This document shows, piece after piece, positions 1-9,503 of a DNA stretch of 64,000 nucleotides; the stretch's first letter is position 1; each line of letters begins with the position of its first letter. Under the pieces are notes generated by a model. That model was not told the DNA's origin. It searched no databases and saw only the letters and a list, made by a program, of their open reading frames with translations. A program made the translations under genes and the position numbers. The stretch is from Parendozoicomonas sp. Alg238-R29 (GTDB taxonomy: Bacteria > Pseudomonadota > Gammaproteobacteria > Pseudomonadales > Endozoicomonadaceae): the NCBI RefSeq assembly GCF_947331445.1, contig NZ_CAMZOG010000005.1:1-64000 (forward strand), given 5' to 3'.

Positions 1-1
1 T

Positions 2-64
2 GGTCGCAATCCAGTTTATCAACAGACTGATTTTCATCAATTAAAACAACTGGTTAGCTCTTAA
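2..64 (+). CDS. 3' end of an unidentified gene
   Basis: An open frame enters from the left edge and ends at TAA 62-64, giving only about 20 residues (ending QLKQLVSS). Nothing in it is recognisable. The stop lies inside a 19-bp sequence that recurs inverted at 635-653, so the gene may have been cut by an insertion-sequence end and not end naturally. It is in the same frame as the BTB-like gene that follows, so one interrupted gene is also possible. Confidence 0.3.
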   Translation, partial: GRNPVYQQTDFHQLKQLVSS

Positions 65-653
65 GTAAGTGCCATTCGATCCTGGGTCAATAAGATAAGC
101 TGTGTGGGGGATGCAGCCCTGAGATGGAATGAAGAAGGCCAAAACAGTACCTTCTCCCTGTGCTTTTCAGAGGAAGAGCTGGGGGAGGCAGCCCATCAAA
201 TAATATGGAAACTTTTGGAAGAGAAAAGCTTGGAAGGCTTTGAACAACTGGGAGCTGACGATATGATTGAACTTTACCGCTTGGCTAATTACTACCAGAT
301 AGACTTCCTTCAAAATCTTTGCCTGCAGACACTTTTTAAAGCTATTCGGTACAATTTGCTGACCGCTGGTCAGTTAAATAAGCTAAAAGAATTGAAAGTA
401 TCCCACGCTGAACTGAGTGATGTATGTAATAACCTTCTTGAAATGATAAATCTTGAAAGCCCATTATTACCAAATCCGACAAGCCCGCTCATTGAACGAC
501 CTTCTCCCCAAACGCCTTCTTTCTTTAGGAGACTTCAAGAGAGATTTTGCACCATCATGTAATATCGGGGGGCTGCTGCAAACTCAAATCATGGTAAAGA
601 TCCGAAAGGGGGCGGGTCCGAAAGGAGTCAGAGCCGAATGGCACTTACTTAAG
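60..653. repeat. 19-bp inverted repeat pair around the BTB-like gene
   Basis: The sequence cttaagtaagtgccattcg at 60-78 recurs exactly, inverted, at 635-653. In the right copy it covers the last two codons and stop of an IS4-type transposase and the bases just after, so it is probably transposon-end sequence. The left copy lacks transposase coding sequence upstream of it. The two copies bracket 104-562, as expected if recombination or decay of two oppositely oriented insertion sequences shaped this locus. Confidence 0.6.
104..562 (+). CDS. BTB/POZ-like small protein
   Basis: This 152-residue protein starts at GTG and is unrelated to its neighbours. Residues about 48-78 (ADDMIELYRLANYYQIDFLQ and following LCLQTLFK) resemble the C-terminal helices of a BTB/POZ fold, where leucine-rich helices pack around a 'LA.KYQ...L...C' pattern. 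The preceding segment FSLCFSEEELGEAAHQIIWK fits the strand and helix before it. The usual N-terminal strand and dimer helix are missing or very divergent, so the gene may be 5'-truncated, and the same frame is open just upstream apart from one TAA. BTB domains are mainly eukaryotic protein-interaction modules, often adaptors for cullin ubiquitin ligases; in bacteria they occur in host-directed proteins. The C-terminal 40 residues are proline-rich. Family assignment is by pattern only. Confidence 0.45.
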   Translation: MGDAALRWNEEGQNSTFSLCFSEEELGEAAHQIIWKLLEEKSLEGFEQLGADDMIELYRLANYYQIDFLQNLCLQTLFKAIRYNLLTAGQLNKLKELKVSHAELSDVCNNLLEMINLESPLLPNPTSPLIERPSPQTPSFFRRLQERFCTIM

Positions 654-815
654 CTTTTTCGGGTGATCATTCTTTCTGATTTCTGATCGCATTTCTTCTC
701 TTGGCATGGTCATTAAAGCGTAAGGCTTTGGTCTTCGCCTTAATGCTCTGGGTTCCACCCGTCCGGGACGATTTCCAACGATACGCTGCCCCATAATATG
801 GAGCAAATCATTCAC
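645..815 (-). pseudogene. IS4-family transposase C-terminal remnant
   Basis: Read on the minus strand, about 57 codons give VGNRPGRVEPRALRRRPKPY followed by ALMTMPREEMR and end at KKLK-stop (stop 645-647). The pattern 'NRPGR.EPRA.KRRPKPYPL(L/M)TKPR' is the characteristic C-terminus of many IS4-family DDE transposases. An in-frame stop lies just upstream of 815 and no catalytic residues are present, so this is a dead fragment. Its 3' end overlaps one arm of the inverted repeat. Confidence 0.75.
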
Positions 816-1128
816 ACCCTCCTACTACGAAAATCAGTTCTGTTATAAGTTGGATGGCTTGATCCCATTCTACTCTGGGGGCATTCTCAGGATGAAGTAA
901 GCTCTACTGACATCGAGTCTAACTCCTACAAACACCAACTCACTTTGTCAGCACGATATACAGTCTGGTTACCATTATTGAAGTAATGTGATGCTTCTGT
1001 CAGAGGGTAATCCCCCTCAACACAATTTTTGAGCCGATATGTAACTTTTTCAAAGAAATCAGGTCAAATGCTCAGATGAAGGTATTTTTCAATGCCTGTA
1101 TCAGGGAGACAGTAAAGGATATTCAGGG
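816..1128. other. Intergenic, no recognised content
   Basis: Between the transposase remnant and the giant gene I see no convincing coding frame on either strand. It may contain more degraded insertion-sequence DNA. The last 20 bases hold the AAGGA ribosome-binding site (about 1114-1118) of the next gene. Confidence 0.5.
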
Positions 1129-4100
1129 ATGAACACTATGGATAGTTGCTCAGGGGATAGTTACTCAGGGGATAGTTGCTCAGGACGGCTAGTAGCCAGA
1201 AAAAGACCCCTCTCAGTCGATGACTCTCGTCAGGGTGGTTTACACGCGGACAAGAACACCTCCCATTTCTGTCGCGCCAAGCGAAGAAATAGTGAACCTG
1301 GTAAGCTTGACCAACCCAGAATAGCGACAAGAGCAGTAAGTCTGTTGCCCAATCCGCAAGTCAATGTAGATCCATCTGTTAACTCCGCCCGTTCCTTTGA
1401 TTTCCGGTTTGTCTCCAGCGACCAGAATGTACTTGATATTCTGGACGACCTCACCGAGAAAAACGAAAGTCAGGAAGTGGTATTAATGACACACCCTGAT
1501 GGTCTTCAGCGGGATAACCTGACACGCCGCCTGACCTTGGCAGAAACCGGGAAGCATAATACACGGGAAGGTAGGCTGTTTCGGGATCAGAAACCTTTGA
1601 CTCTCGTTCTGGATATCCGAAACATGTCAGCAAAAGAGCTCACACAGTTTAATGATTTACTAGACCCCGAAAGCCCTTGTCTTTATGACAAACAGACAAA
1701 AAAGAAAAGGACACTTGGCTCTCATATCAGCATCCTGGTATTGGCAGCCTCGGAACAGTTAACCGCAACTGGCACCAATGATACTCAAACTCCCGGTGCC
1801 GACTTCTGGCGTAGAGTCAATCGTTCCACCAATACCTGGCAACTCACCGAAACCGTATCCGCTGATGAACCGATGGACGTGACTTCTGATCACTGGCTGC
1901 CAGAGTACTCTTCTTCTAAGGGGGCTGACAGTACGATTGACTCTGCCATCACTGTCGATCTGCATATTCACCCCGATTGGCGATCTCAGCTCTTTGGCCG
2001 AGTGGGTGTCGACAAAGCAGGAAAGATTTGCCATATACCAGGCGTTCTGGAACAGCTAAAGCCCGGTCAAGGCGTTATATTGAAGGGAGCAGACTGGAGT
2101 GATCTGGAACTTCAACACCAGATCCGTCAGCTTCAACACGGTAAACGCTACTACAGCAACGGCAATCCCCGCTTATTACCTGACGATATTGTTTTTTTTC
2201 AAGCCGACGTCACGGAATCAGAAGTTCATGAATTGCGCCAGTCTTCCATGAAACTGGTCACATCTCCTCCTGATCACCCCGTTATCATTAACAAGGTAAA
2301 TCTGTGCCAGTGGCTTAACCCGATAACAATTAATCAAGACGGAGTCAGCGTACCGAACACTGCTCTTTTGAATCAAATCTCATCAGGAGCCGCCATTACC
2401 ATCACTTCGCCACTGAGTGAGTCACAGTGGTTTATGCTGCTGGGTCACCTCAGAGATATAAAAAAGGAAACAGGAAAATCTCCGGAAATCTTTCTGGCGC
2501 ACGCCAAAAATCAACCAGACTGGATACAACCTCCTGTCGATTCAGAATGTGAAAAAGGCCGTTTGCCAACGAACCTCCATGCGAAAGTCATCACATACGA
2601 CTGTGAGACACAGTTTTCTGAGTGGAGAGAACAACAATCTTCAGAACCACTGGTCATCCAGATCAACGCACAAACACGCCCCGGCCAACTGTTTGACAAT
2701 CTCCATGTTCTGTCGGAACAAACACCTCGCTTTGGTCGCAGTACGACACAACTTCAACGGGCTCTGCAGACAGGGTTACCTGTTGTCTTTTTGGGGCTGG
2801 AATCCAACCCTGAAATGCAGCAGGTATTGGAATCTCTCTTGTGCCAACCTTCTTCTGTCATAATTAACGGTTCATTACTGGCGTTTCCACATTCCAATAT
2901 TCATTTCTTTTGGCCGAGTACAGAGAAAAGTTGTTCGACATTATTTACAGAGGTGATTCAGCGTGCTGAAAAGTGCACTGATATCGATATCTGGAATTCC
3001 ACTGCAGCCCGACACAGCCTCAGCCGTGACTTACTTCCCAAAAAAGAGCTGGAAGCCATTTATGAAGCCTATAAAGAGCTGCCAACGAACCTGGAAAAAC
3101 ATCCGGGCAAACTGCCGACACTCAGCAGCAGTTTATTGGACAACCTTATTATTGCAGCCCGCCATGCGCAAAAGGTTGATGGTGATAAAGACTTACAACC
3201 AGCCCATTGGCGAAAAGCGATTAACAGTGTTCTCACTCATAGTGCAAGGCATAACCCGAGGGTTCGCGACTTTTTAAAAGTCATCTGTGAAAGACTCCTG
3301 CCCGATGCTGATCATAAAAACTGGGTTGATCGGGAGCGACTGGCTGACATGCTCAATTCTACCACTCATGTAAACAGGGCTTTTATCCACAAAAATTTCT
3401 GGTCCCTGGCCAGGGCTTTTGGTCCTGGTGCTTTCAAAAATTTACAACTTCGATTTGATCACCCCAACCCCATGGGCTCAGACTCGGATGTCGTCGATCG
3501 AATGGCGGCTTTGCTGATTAAATATGGGCCTGAAGAATGGCGTCACAGCCTGGTTTCAACACTGCGCCCCAAGAAAGAGCTGGTGAGCAACCGTCCAAAA
3601 CTTTCCAATCACTCTTCCCGACGGCTAAAGAGGCTGGAAGATGCCCTGGCCAGTGGCTGGGAGTTCTCGGAAAAGGGTCTCTGTCGCACGCAACAAATAA
3701 CCACTCTTGCAAGAGAATGTTATGCCATAGCCAATAACACCGCTCTGGATAATAACCAGCAACGTGAGCTGATCCGGGTAGAGCTGAACAAGAGCCTCGC
3801 ATGGAAGAGACACAGCAAAGCGCCACTGGACGAGTTGACAGACGACCTGCTTCTCGGAAAAACCGACCAGTCTGACCGGGAACGGCGAAGACTCAGCCGC
3901 CTGAAAGACAGATTATCTGAGTCACCGGTTGTTTTCATTCAGGGCGAAACAGGCACAGGAAAAAGTTACTTTGCCGCTAAAATGGCTCAGGCCGCGGGTG
4001 CGTCAAAGGTTATGTCCATAGGGCCATCCACGGATGATAGCGAGCTGGTGCAGCGCTGGGTGTGGCAAGACAATCAGGATGAAACTGATCGCAGCATGGT

Positions 4101-7100
4101 GCGCCTCAATCAAGTCTTACTCCAGTGGATACAGAGTACTCCCGAGACAGAGGACAGCTATGTCACTCTGATCATGGATGAGGCCAACCTGGCTCAGAAC
4201 GGACTGCTGGATACCCTGAGGGGGTTATGGGACACGCCTCCCCGTATTTTTGCAGATGGCCAGCCGGTACCTGTCAGTTCCAGGCATCGCGTTATCTTGA
4301 CGGGTAACCCCGATAGCTACGCAGGGCGGCATATGAGTTCTGCTTTGCAGGAAAAGATGCAGCGGGTTTATTACCCTGCACTGGACAAATCCTTCCTGCA
4401 GGACAGAGTCGTTGAACCAGCCCTGTATCAGTATTTACGAGCACACTGTACTGATGAAACAACCGCTCAGCAGATAACCCAGCAAGCGACTCAAGGTGTT
4501 CTTGCCCTCTGGCAACATTATCAGAAACTTCTTCCCGAACATGAATTCACTCCACGTGACCTGACGGATATTTGTGCCTGGGTTGGCTGGTACCTTGATC
4601 AGTCAGCGTCGTCCATACAGGAACTATCCAGCCAGGAACTATCTAGTGAGTCTGTTCATGCACTGGTATTACAGAGTTTCAGGGATGTATTTGGCCATGA
4701 GGCCCAGGAGCAGGCGCAAGAGCCTATCCATGTCATTGAGCACTGGTTTAGCCATCACTTTCCTGTCAACCACACCATTTTGGCAAAGGTACAAAGTCAT
4801 ACCCTGCAGCTGACTAGAAACTGGTTCACGTTTGAAACACATCAAAAGTGGCCAGATTTTGATACATCTTCTGCAGCCGTATCGAATCTGGCCGAAGCGC
4901 TACTTCAGGATTTGAGCCGTACCCAGCACGCTTTCCAGTGCAATAGAAAGCATGGTGGCCGCCAGGCGACTCTGGTAGAAGGTCCAACAGGGCGAGGGAA
5001 GGATGCCACCTTGCGGCTTGCAATACAGAGTTTTCAGGCTCACATGGCGTCTGAAAAACAGCCCATGCCAGTCATCCACTACCTTAATGCCTGCGACTGC
5101 TCATGGGGCACACTACGCAGCCATATCCAAAAAGCAAAAATCAATGGGGAGATTCTGGTCATCTCAGAGATGAACCTCATTGACAGCCAACACCTGGAAG
5201 GAGAACTCAATGACATACTGGCCGGAGATGCCCATCCTGGTTTCCATCTATTCGCTACAACAAATCCACCACATTACGCCGCCAGAAAGCCTCTCTCGCC
5301 AGCACTGAAGGGCCGATTCAGACACCTGCCTATCAGGGAATACAGACAAAATGAGCTTACATCCATAGCAGTCAGGCTCTTGCCAGAAACGCAGGCTGGT
5401 AAAACCTGGGCAGAACAGATGACAGATTATCACTGCCGCCTCAGGCACCACCTGCAGGAAAAAAACATTGCGGTACAGCCCACCAGTCTCGACCTTCAAA
5501 ACCTTGCACGCGCGGTGGCAACACAATCTTCTTCCAGCCCGGCCGAGATTAAAAAACTTTTTGAGCAGCACTACAGGCTGTACTTACTGGCAGCCAGGCT
5601 AACCGTCGACACACTACCGCCCCTGTCACCTCATGGAATAGCCACAGCACCTTTAGATCTACCGCTTTGCAAGTGGCTGAACACGACTCTCTCTCCCCTT
5701 GACCATCCCTGGCTGATCAAACGAGGAGGTGTCAATGCTATTCATACCAAAAACCATGAAATAACCCTACAAGCTGGCCTTGAGGAATCAGAAGCCCATC
5801 ATCAAGTCATTAAACTCGTCGCAGAGGTACGGTGGCAGTCATCAGGAATGTCCATTCAAGCCCCAGACAACGAAGACACTCTTGTACAATCATTTTATGT
5901 TTTATGGCAGCGACATTGGTTTCAACACAATTTCCCCCACTTCAATAATGCCGATATTGATAAATATTTCCCCTCAACTCGCGCTCAATCGCTCACACTG
6001 AATCTGGCTGCCAACCAGCGCTACCTGGCGCAAATCGAGACATTTTTGAAGACAGCGGATCACACAAAACCACAGCTGCAGGCTGGCAACTGGGCACAGA
6101 TAAAAGACATTCTCAAGCATCCTGTCAGTCATTATTCAGCTGTTGAGCCAAAAGAACAGGATGAAATAAAATCATCAAAAACCGCACCAGCACTGGATAC
6201 ACAAGCCGTTTTGCCGTCTGCAACTCCGAAGATACTTGATAATGACACAGACTATGACTCTCAATCGGTTCTTCCAACGCATGAGTACAGAACATTTAAC
6301 TGTTTCCGTGATCCTGGAATGTATCGCTTGCGAGTATTTGACTTGGCAGCCATACCAAAGGGAAGGCTAATAACAACCCGGCAAGGAAGGGGAGAGTATG
6401 GCCTTGAAGTCGTTCTTCCCGGGGTGATTCCGGAACAAGGAACACTCAGTTTGGCCAATAACCAAACTTATGGAATAACCACACTTCCACACCTTCAGGA
6501 AAGATGGCTTTATTTACCAAGCCTGACGGCTGGTGAAACAATCAGAGCTGTGAAGTTAATACCCGGGAAAAATTTTTCCCTGATGCGGGATCGTTACACT
6601 GGTTTACATATGATCCACGTGCCTGATGCCACGCCTGAGGAAAATGTCGCTATACACTACGTTGTCGAGACGCCGAATACGGAGAAAAACAACCATAGAT
6701 GTGGAGGACAACACCAAACGTTATTTACAACAGGGGAACCAATCAGGCCAGATGCTACCTGCCCCCCCGAAATCAGCAAAGAAATAGAGAATCTATTCAG
6801 TTCAAAATGCCTGCAAACACTTCCTGAAGATCAGCAGATGTTACTGAGTGATATAAAAGAAGCTCATGATCCGGAAACTCGCATCTCACACATTTCTATG
6901 TACTGCATGTGTTTTTGTGGTGAGTCTAAAACGAAGGACACCAACTTATTACGCTTTTTACTACAAGAAAGACAAGGAGCCTGTAGGCATAGAACCCCGA
7001 TTTTTGTTGCACTGTGTCGCTATTTTGGTATACCAGCACGAATAATCTCAAGTGCAAGTCATACATACCCAGAGTACTCTCTGGATAACGGAGCAACATG

Positions 7101-8655
7101 GAAATCCGAAGATCTGGGGGGATCACCTTCAAAAATTATTAAGCATGAAAATAACTTTCCTACCGGGAAAAAAGGTATTTCTCTGGCGGCAGGAAGCCAA
7201 AAACTAAACGACACACTGAGAGGAATGAACCCACAAGAGATGGCAGCCATGGCTCAAGCACTTGGCATCACCTCGGAAGAGGTAGTCAGTTCCGCTCATT
7301 CAGGGCTGGCTTTACCTGCGAGCCAGACATTTTTAACAAGGGCGGAAGTGATAGAAAAACTGTGGGAGCAAGGTTCTGAATCTGGATTTTCACTGGGTTG
7401 TCGGTTTTTAAAGGATCTGGATAAATTAGATTTTCACGAAAGAAATCTGCTGGGGTGCTGTACTACGAAGAGCAAACAACTTGCAGACGCTGTTATTTAC
7501 GCGCTTGAAAAGTCTGTCCCACCTTGCATTATCACTAAAGAGCTGAAGGAGTTACACCATACATATGTCGTAGACGACCAAGTATCCAGTAGTCACTGGC
7601 AACATACCATTCAAGAAATGTTTGAAGGCATTAAAGATCGCTTCGGCATTGAAAGTCACCAGATGCTGGTTATTGCTCAAGTGGCACTTGAAAATAACTG
7701 GCTGTCACCAGCTGATGAAAACAGTACTAGCTACCTTCCGCTCCTTGCTTTACTGAATCAGCTACATTCCATCAATATATTGAGACCGTTCGTGCAAAAA
7801 AATTTGCTCAATTGGTACATTCATTGTCAAACAAAACAAATCGATATTCTGAATAAAAATAAGTTTTTACCTGACCCCAACCATGGTAGAAGCAACAACC
7901 TACTCAAGATGGTCACAGGTTCACACGGTGGATATTCTCCCACTCTAGAATCAGCTTTGAAAAGTGATGATCTGCTACCGGCATGGACAGATGAACCAGA
8001 AGGCATTCCCGATATTGAACGACTGCTGACAAGTCATTCCGCCTTTCCCTTGTGTCGTTCAGGTAAAAAGAAATGCCGATCTGTCATTATGGTTGAATGC
8101 CCAGAATGGGGAAAAACAAACATTAAACAGAAAACCTCCGGTCTGTTGCTTCGCTGCGCGAATAGTGAGCTGACCCTCAAGGCGCCTCTGGCAAAAGCAA
8201 ACGGAACCACTGAGGATCAACGACAGAGGAACAGCATAGAAAATCCCCTTGCTGAAAATAGCTATGAATATTGGCAGCTAAGGGATAGCTGTAGTACAGC
8301 TATCAAACATGCTTTTGCGCATTATTTATATCAAGCGACGGACTGTAAAGGAGGAAACCTCACAATCGTATTGAATAGCGCTCTGTATGAGTCGATAGGC
8401 AACAACAAGTATTTCGGTTCAGTAAAGCCAAGATCGCCGAGTGAAACACTGTCCTCTTTAAACCATTTAGTAAATAACCGTGCAAGGGATTGCTTGGACA
8501 GCAGCCTAATAAAGAAAGCTTTCAAGAATGAAAATGCTCTGATTTTAAAAAGAGAAGATCTGAATGTTATTTTCAACGAATTTCTTGAACGCTTGGATAT
8601 TGAATCACTTTATCAAGAAGATGGTGACCGCATTAAAGGTGTGATTAATCCGTAA
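1129..8655 (+). CDS. Giant AAA-ATPase / transglutaminase-like protein
   Basis: This is a 2508-residue protein. Residues 1-930 are mostly unrecognised and begin with a Ser/Gly/Asp repeat. The first AAA module has Walker A GETGTGKS at 939-946, Walker B IMDEANLA (D1017, E1018) and a sensor-1-like segment ILTGNPDSYAGR; the DE-x-N form is typical of the midasin/MoxR/RNF213 (AAA_5) group. A second module has GPTGRGKD at 1285-1292, ISEMNLI (E1347) and LFATTNPPHYAARKPLSPAL. Here the P-loop Ser/Thr is Asp and the Walker B Asp is Ser, so it is probably inactive. Near the C-terminus RQGACRHRTPIFVALCRYFG (C1952), SASHTYPEY (H1978) and WKSEDLGG (D1995) match the Cys-His-Asp triad pattern of transglutaminase-like peptidases. 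AAGGA lies 10 bases before the ATG; M4 is an alternative start. There is no signal peptide. Function unknown; an ATP-driven remodelling machine coupled to a protein-modifying domain is a reasonable guess. Confidence 0.7.
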   Translation: MNTMDSCSGDSYSGDSCSGRLVARKRPLSVDDSRQGGLHADKNTSHFCRAKRRNSEPGKLDQPRIATRAVSLLPNPQVNVDPSVNSARSFDFRFVSSDQNVLDILDDLTEKNESQEVVLMTHPDGLQRDNLTRRLTLAETGKHNTREGRLFRDQKPLTLVLDIRNMSAKELTQFNDLLDPESPCLYDKQTKKKRTLGSHISILVLAASEQLTATGTNDTQTPGADFWRRVNRSTNTWQLTETVSADEPMDVTSDHWLPEYSSSKGADSTIDSAITVDLHIHPDWRSQLFGRVGVDKAGKICHIPGVLEQLKPGQGVILKGADWSDLELQHQIRQLQHGKRYYSNGNPRLLPDDIVFFQADVTESEVHELRQSSMKLVTSPPDHPVIINKVNLCQWLNPITINQDGVSVPNTALLNQISSGAAITITSPLSESQWFMLLGHLRDIKKETGKSPEIFLAHAKNQPDWIQPPVDSECEKGRLPTNLHAKVITYDCETQFSEWREQQSSEPLVIQINAQTRPGQLFDNLHVLSEQTPRFGRSTTQLQRALQTGLPVVFLGLESNPEMQQVLESLLCQPSSVIINGSLLAFPHSNIHFFWPSTEKSCSTLFTEVIQRAEKCTDIDIWNSTAARHSLSRDLLPKKELEAIYEAYKELPTNLEKHPGKLPTLSSSLLDNLIIAARHAQKVDGDKDLQPAHWRKAINSVLTHSARHNPRVRDFLKVICERLLPDADHKNWVDRERLADMLNSTTHVNRAFIHKNFWSLARAFGPGAFKNLQLRFDHPNPMGSDSDVVDRMAALLIKYGPEEWRHSLVSTLRPKKELVSNRPKLSNHSSRRLKRLEDALASGWEFSEKGLCRTQQITTLARECYAIANNTALDNNQQRELIRVELNKSLAWKRHSKAPLDELTDDLLLGKTDQSDRERRRLSRLKDRLSESPVVFIQGETGTGKSYFAAKMAQAAGASKVMSIGPSTDDSELVQRWVWQDNQDETDRSMVRLNQVLLQWIQSTPETEDSYVTLIMDEANLAQNGLLDTLRGLWDTPPRIFADGQPVPVSSRHRVILTGNPDSYAGRHMSSALQEKMQRVYYPALDKSFLQDRVVEPALYQYLRAHCTDETTAQQITQQATQGVLALWQHYQKLLPEHEFTPRDLTDICAWVGWYLDQSASSIQELSSQELSSESVHALVLQSFRDVFGHEAQEQAQEPIHVIEHWFSHHFPVNHTILAKVQSHTLQLTRNWFTFETHQKWPDFDTSSAAVSNLAEALLQDLSRTQHAFQCNRKHGGRQATLVEGPTGRGKDATLRLAIQSFQAHMASEKQPMPVIHYLNACDCSWGTLRSHIQKAKINGEILVISEMNLIDSQHLEGELNDILAGDAHPGFHLFATTNPPHYAARKPLSPALKGRFRHLPIREYRQNELTSIAVRLLPETQAGKTWAEQMTDYHCRLRHHLQEKNIAVQPTSLDLQNLARAVATQSSSSPAEIKKLFEQHYRLYLLAARLTVDTLPPLSPHGIATAPLDLPLCKWLNTTLSPLDHPWLIKRGGVNAIHTKNHEITLQAGLEESEAHHQVIKLVAEVRWQSSGMSIQAPDNEDTLVQSFYVLWQRHWFQHNFPHFNNADIDKYFPSTRAQSLTLNLAANQRYLAQIETFLKTADHTKPQLQAGNWAQIKDILKHPVSHYSAVEPKEQDEIKSSKTAPALDTQAVLPSATPKILDNDTDYDSQSVLPTHEYRTFNCFRDPGMYRLRVFDLAAIPKGRLITTRQGRGEYGLEVVLPGVIPEQGTLSLANNQTYGITTLPHLQERWLYLPSLTAGETIRAVKLIPGKNFSLMRDRYTGLHMIHVPDATPEENVAIHYVVETPNTEKNNHRCGGQHQTLFTTGEPIRPDATCPPEISKEIENLFSSKCLQTLPEDQQMLLSDIKEAHDPETRISHISMYCMCFCGESKTKDTNLLRFLLQERQGACRHRTPIFVALCRYFGIPARIISSASHTYPEYSLDNGATWKSEDLGGSPSKIIKHENNFPTGKKGISLAAGSQKLNDTLRGMNPQEMAAMAQALGITSEEVVSSAHSGLALPASQTFLTRAEVIEKLWEQGSESGFSLGCRFLKDLDKLDFHERNLLGCCTTKSKQLADAVIYALEKSVPPCIITKELKELHHTYVVDDQVSSSHWQHTIQEMFEGIKDRFGIESHQMLVIAQVALENNWLSPADENSTSYLPLLALLNQLHSINILRPFVQKNLLNWYIHCQTKQIDILNKNKFLPDPNHGRSNNLLKMVTGSHGGYSPTLESALKSDDLLPAWTDEPEGIPDIERLLTSHSAFPLCRSGKKKCRSVIMVECPEWGKTNIKQKTSGLLLRCANSELTLKAPLAKANGTTEDQRQRNSIENPLAENSYEYWQLRDSCSTAIKHAFAHYLYQATDCKGGNLTIVLNSALYESIGNNKYFGSVKPRSPSETLSSLNHLVNNRARDCLDSSLIKKAFKNENALILKREDLNVIFNEFLERLDIESLYQEDGDRIKGVINP
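1141..1185 (+). repeat. Three 15-bp tandem repeats inside the giant gene
   Basis: The unit gatagttgctcaggg occurs three times with single-base differences and encodes repeated DSCSG/DSYSG at the protein's N-terminus. Copy-number change would stay in frame. Confidence 0.85.
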
Positions 8656-8658
8656 AAT

Positions 8659-8716
8659 ATGAGTGAGGCCTATTATGAGTGAGGCCTATGTAGGCGACCT
8701 ATGTAGGCGACCTATG
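8659..8716 (+). repeat. Two back-to-back short tandem repeats
   Basis: Directly after the stop of the giant gene, atgagtgaggcctat(t/g) is present twice (8659-8674, 8675-8690), followed by taggcgacctatg twice (8691-8703, 8704-8716). They are non-coding and look like slippage products. Confidence 0.85.
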
Positions 8717-8744
8717 TACGGGGCATGTATGGTCCCGTACATAG
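8712..8744. other. Perfect 11-bp hairpin
   Basis: ctatgtacggg (8712-8722) pairs with cccgtacatag (8734-8744) around an 11-base loop. There is no T-run after it on the plus strand, so it is not a classical terminator. It could still define the 3' end of the giant mRNA or be a protein-binding palindrome. Confidence 0.6.
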
Positions 8745-8838
8745 CTCCGATGCAATATTCTTTTCAACTGTTGATGATGGTTTTGTCAGCGTATAGTGGC
8801 GCTAAGAAAGATAGCAATAACAAATATAAGAGCATGAT

Positions 8839-9492
8839 ATGGATACAGTAGTTCCAGTAACAGATCCTGTTTTATCAATCGATACAGCAACTCTTTTGCA
8901 TACCATAGAGCGTGCGTTTGATCAGTTTGCGGATCAGGCAGCCATTGAAGCTTCCGGACAATCACTAACAACCTACCAGCTAGATGAGTACTGCATATAC
9001 TTTGCTGCCTATTTACAGCGTGAAGCAAGGCTCCATGCTGGGGATGTTATAGCGGTTCAGGGCGTAGAAACTGTTGCCGGGTTGGTGGCTGTTTATGGTG
9101 CTGTTCGGGCTGGGTTGCAGATATTGGTGCTTGATAAAAGCAACTCATTGGAACAGCTTGCCGCAACAGGGGTGTTAGAGGGCTGTCATCTCCGGTTATT
9201 TGTTCAGGCTTATCCAGGGCTGTTTGGGAAATCTGCAGTGCATGTGTTTGAGGAAAATACACCTCTTTTGCTTTCCAATGCACAAACAGCCAGTTTTAAA
9301 AAAGTGTTGCAGAAGGCAGATGCCAGCCTATGGCTCAGGCCGAGTTATGTTGATCAGAAAAAGAGCCGGATTTTTGGTGTAGACAACGACCAAAAGGCCG
9401 CTCAGGAAACAAATACAATTACCCTTACCCTGCCACAGCCTCTACGCTCCTGTTTTGAAGCGCTGATAACTGGGCAGATTATACGATTTTAG
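8839..9492 (+). CDS. Truncated adenylate-forming (AMP-binding) enzyme, N-terminal part
   Basis: This 217-residue protein resembles only the first part of the ANL superfamily (acyl-CoA synthetases and NRPS adenylation domains). The stretch from AFDQFADQAAIEASGQSLTT through YQLDEYCIYFAAYLQ, HAGDVIAVQGVETVAGLVAV and YGAVRAGLQILVLD follows the family pattern 'F.D..A....G..LTY.ELD....LA..L...G...GD.V......S.......A..RAG....LD'. Enzymes of this family are usually 500-600 residues; the P-loop-like AMP-binding motif and the C-terminal domain are absent and do not continue in another frame. The protein therefore cannot be a normal ligase. It is either a gene remnant or a stand-alone N-domain. A weak AAGAG sits upstream of the ATG. 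Confidence 0.55.
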   Translation: MDTVVPVTDPVLSIDTATLLHTIERAFDQFADQAAIEASGQSLTTYQLDEYCIYFAAYLQREARLHAGDVIAVQGVETVAGLVAVYGAVRAGLQILVLDKSNSLEQLAATGVLEGCHLRLFVQAYPGLFGKSAVHVFEENTPLLLSNAQTASFKKVLQKADASLWLRPSYVDQKKSRIFGVDNDQKAAQETNTITLTLPQPLRSCFEALITGQIIRF

Positions 9493-9503
9493 GAATCAAA
9501 AAC

